Shown here one piece after another: positions 13,040 to 15,135 of a stretch of 15,135 nucleotides of DNA (position 1 is its first letter; each line of letters starts with the position of its first letter). The position numbers and the translations under genes were made by a program. The notes under the pieces are model-generated. The model was given only the letters and a program-made list of their open reading frames with translations. It did not search any database and was not told the origin of the DNA. The DNA lies in the NCBI GenBank assembly GCA_030592105.1, contig JAUVKE010000027.1, forward strand, positions 1-15,135, read 5' to 3'. This DNA is from Desulfobacteraceae bacterium. Lineage in GTDB: Bacteria; Desulfobacterota; Desulfobacteria; Desulfobacterales; BuS5.

Positions 13040-13966
13040 ATGACTTTGAAAATTGATAACAATAAAATTATTCCCCGTATTTTAATTGTTGATGATGATC
13101 CCTATGTTCAGGAGCCTTTACGGGATTTTTTTGAACAATATGGAATAATAGTCTTTGCGGTATCCAACGCTCAAGATGCGATTGATCTGTTAAATATTAA
13201 ATCTTTTGATGTGGTAATAACAGATATTGACCTCCCTGGAATGGACGGACTTGCCCTGACAGCTCTTATAAAAAAAAAATATAAAGCAGATGTTATTGTA
13301 ATCACAGGCCACACAGAAGATTATTCCTATAAAGAGGTTATTGACAAAGGCGCAAGTGATTTTGTTTTTAAACCTGTACATTTTAATGAACTCCTTATCA
13401 GGCTGAAACGGGTGATCAAGGAGCGACAGCTGCGAAAAGAACGGGCTTTGCTGATAAAAAAACTTGAAAAACTGGCAATTACTGATCCCCTGACTGATTT
13501 AAATAATTCCAGACACTTTTTTAATCAGGTGAGCATAGAAATAGAAAGATCAAATCGCTATAATCATTTTCTTAGTATTGTACTTTTAGACATAGATAAT
13601 TTTAAAAGATATAATGATTCCTATGGGCATCTGGAAGGGGATAAAGCTCTGGTGAAATTGGGAAGGATAATCACGTCACATTTAAGAAATATGGATTCAG
13701 CCTACAGGTACGGGGGGGAAGAATTTATCCTCCTCCTTCCAGGGACAAAAAAGATGGAAGCAAATACAGTGGCTGAACGATTAAGGGCTGCCGTGGAAAG
13801 AGAAAAATTATATCCCAGAAATGATAAAACCCATGTAATAATCACCATAAGTGCAGGGGTTGCCCAGTATCAACAGAGTGAAGATAAAGATTCCTTTATA
13901 AAAAGGGCAGATGATGCAATGTATAAATCAAAAAGAAATGGGAAGAACAGAATCTCAGTGAGCTGA
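13040..13966 (+). CDS. Response regulator with GGDEF output (diguanylate cyclase)
   Basis: A 308-aa two-domain protein. The receiver domain (about 12-130) has the acidic pair Asp18-Asp20, phosphoacceptor Asp62 in TDIDLPGMDG, the switch Thr in VIVITGH and Lys in FKPV. After a charged helical linker (KERQLRKERALLIKKLEKL), the GGDEF domain (about 145-308) has DPLTDLNN, LLDIDNFKRYND and an intact GGEEF active site. RNMD lies exactly five residues before GGEEF and is an RxxD inhibitory site, so product inhibition by c-di-GMP is expected. The protein should make c-di-GMP when phosphorylated by an unidentified kinase; none is encoded here. It is WspR/PleD-like in layout with a single receiver. No clear SD at ATG 13040. 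It ends 7 bases from the convergent rhomboid gene. Confidence 0.93.
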   Translation: MTLKIDNNKIIPRILIVDDDPYVQEPLRDFFEQYGIIVFAVSNAQDAIDLLNIKSFDVVITDIDLPGMDGLALTALIKKKYKADVIVITGHTEDYSYKEVIDKGASDFVFKPVHFNELLIRLKRVIKERQLRKERALLIKKLEKLAITDPLTDLNNSRHFFNQVSIEIERSNRYNHFLSIVLLDIDNFKRYNDSYGHLEGDKALVKLGRIITSHLRNMDSAYRYGGEEFILLLPGTKKMEANTVAERLRAAVEREKLYPRNDKTHVIITISAGVAQYQQSEDKDSFIKRADDAMYKSKRNGKNRISVS

Positions 13967-13973
13967 GACCAGG

Positions 13974-14942
13974 CTATGGCAAAATATTGACCTCCAGCAG
14001 CAAATCCCCTGCCCCCCCGCTTTGCGCAAGTTTCCCCAAACCCTTTAACCGAACAATTCCTTTTTGTTTAATCCCGGCCGGGATTGTAACTTTGATCAAT
14101 TTTCTGTGAAATCCCCATGCTATATTAACAAGTTTCACACATCCTGCATCTGCTTCAAATGGGGATATGGTGATTGTTCCGTATAGTGCTGGATCGTTGT
14201 TAAATCCAATGGGACGTATTACCTGCAGGTGGTAAGTTTTTTTTTTGATTATGGGATCCGGCTTTTCATCAACTATTTTCCCATGGGGTTCTGTGCGAAA
14301 AATACTTAAAGCAGCGGCACCAAAAATAAATCCCCCCACATGCGCCCACCATGCAATACCGGAAGCCCCATGCCCCCCGGCAGCATTTAAAAGCTGCATT
14401 AAAAACCAGATTCCAAGGAAAAAAAATGCCGGGATTTCCATAAACCAGGGGATAATAATAATCGGTATCAGCGTTAATATCCTGGACCGGGGGTGGAGAA
14501 TAAGATAAGCGCCCATTACCCCTGCAATTGCACCGCTTGCTCCTATGACAGGTACATTGGAGTTAATGTTAAAGAGAAGATGAGCCAGCCCTGAAAAAGC
14601 ACCGCATAATAGATAAAAAACCAGGTAGCTCACATGCCCCATGCTGTCTTCCACATTATCCCCAAAGATATAAAGGGTCCAGAGATTGCCGAGGAGGTGG
14701 AAAAAGCCGCCATGGAGGAACATAAAGGATATTATGGAAAAAATTTGCTGTTCAATGGTAAAGTATGATGCCACATGGGATATGGTGTAGCGGGCGGGAA
14801 CAAGACCGTAGATATATATAAAACGATTCATTTGAGGCCCCTGGGATAATTCCAGCAAATAAATAACCACATTAATCCCTATGATGGTGTTATTTACAAA
14901 GGGATATTTTTGCGATGGTATGGTTCCGCGAATGGGTATCAT
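13974..14942 (-). CDS. Rhomboid serine protease fused to a DnaJ C-terminal-like domain
   Basis: A 322-aa protein. Residues 1-215 are a six-TM rhomboid core with the oxyanion helix motif FHLLGN (His82, Asn86), catalytic Ser136 in GASGAIAG and catalytic His201 in AHVGGFIFG, all intact, so an active intramembrane protease in the inner membrane is expected. After a basic linker (about 216-236), residues 237-322 do not resemble rhomboids. YGTITISPFEADAG and then KVTIPAGIK, RLKGLGK and GDLLLEV match the beta-sandwich C-terminal (substrate-binding) domain of DnaJ/Hsp40. That domain would be cytoplasmic by the usual rhomboid topology. Fusion to this domain is uncommon and may bring misfolded substrates to the protease (inference). 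Substrates are unknown. Convergent with the diguanylate cyclase gene. Confidence 0.9.
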   Translation of the reverse strand: MIPIRGTIPSQKYPFVNNTIIGINVVIYLLELSQGPQMNRFIYIYGLVPARYTISHVASYFTIEQQIFSIISFMFLHGGFFHLLGNLWTLYIFGDNVEDSMGHVSYLVFYLLCGAFSGLAHLLFNINSNVPVIGASGAIAGVMGAYLILHPRSRILTLIPIIIIPWFMEIPAFFFLGIWFLMQLLNAAGGHGASGIAWWAHVGGFIFGAAALSIFRTEPHGKIVDEKPDPIIKKKTYHLQVIRPIGFNNDPALYGTITISPFEADAGCVKLVNIAWGFHRKLIKVTIPAGIKQKGIVRLKGLGKLAQSGGAGDLLLEVNILP

Positions 14943-15068
14943 TCAGGAATGTCCAGGTGTCTTAGGATTTTTGCAAAAATTGCGAACCTGTTTTTAAACG
15001 CCGGTCTTTAAGGATCGGAAATTATATAAATTGAACAAAAATTGTGAAGGATTTTGGTTCATATACAA

Positions 15069-15116
15069 GGCGCATTAAAGGTTGAATACTTGATGTATTC
15101 GGCCTTTGATGTAACG
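15069..15116. repeat. Long hairpin repeat at right window edge
   Basis: The central stem AAAGGTTGAATAC (15077-15089) pairs with GTATTCGGCCTTT (15095-15107), 13 bp including two G-T pairs, around TTGAT. Outer GCGCAT and ATGTAACGC segments continue the pairing with small bulges. The 193 bases after the rhomboid gene start (14943-15135) hold this element and no gene that I can support. Confidence 0.55.
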
Positions 15117-15135
15117 CAGTAGATGGGCCAAAAGA

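Overview
The window looks like chromosomal DNA of an AT-rich, strictly anaerobic Desulfobacterota (deltaproteobacterial, Desulfobacterales-like) bacterium. The evidence is the crowd of MTH1175/NifX-type small metal-cluster proteins, the pair of ferredoxin-containing MinD-type ATPases known from the 'orange protein' (ORP) loci of sulfate reducers, a probable UGA-encoded selenocysteine, and families of small intergenic hairpin repeats. No rRNA, tRNA, CRISPR array or intact transposon was seen.

Bases 1-8790 hold a two-armed cluster around a divergent promoter region (about 2397-2756). The leftward arm reads DUF134 regulator, a 56-aa Gly-rich protein (1891-2061), a DUF5320-type protein, an MBL-fold hydrolase and a NifX-like protein. 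The rightward arm reads an exported double-rhodanese protein, a DUF59/MIP18 protein, a NifX/DUF5320-like fusion, a second DUF134 regulator, two MinD-type ATPases each carrying two [4Fe-4S] ferredoxin motifs, and a further NifX-like protein. A convergent pair of NifX-like genes (8785-8031) closes it. The five DIMC/NifX-fold proteins fall into two sequence types (DPRFGR and HFGHC). By analogy with ORP (Mo-Cu-S cluster) and Mrp/NBP35 carriers, I infer a system for assembling, carrying or sensing a metal-sulfur cluster; the substrate metal is unknown. There are no nitrogenase genes.

The strongest surprise is at 2757-3533. Two apparently separate frames are one reading frame interrupted by a single TGA at residue 118, in the rhodanese active-site loop, and the TGA is followed by a hairpin with an AGGUU loop at SECIS distance. 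I read it as a periplasmic rhodanese-family selenoprotein.

Bases 8956-15135 are mostly housekeeping: an aconitase-family hydro-lyase pair (leuC/leuD-like), lepA, a response regulator-diguanylate cyclase, and a rhomboid protease whose C-terminus looks like a DnaJ C-terminal domain, an unusual fusion. Several hairpin repeats lie between these genes and at both window ends.
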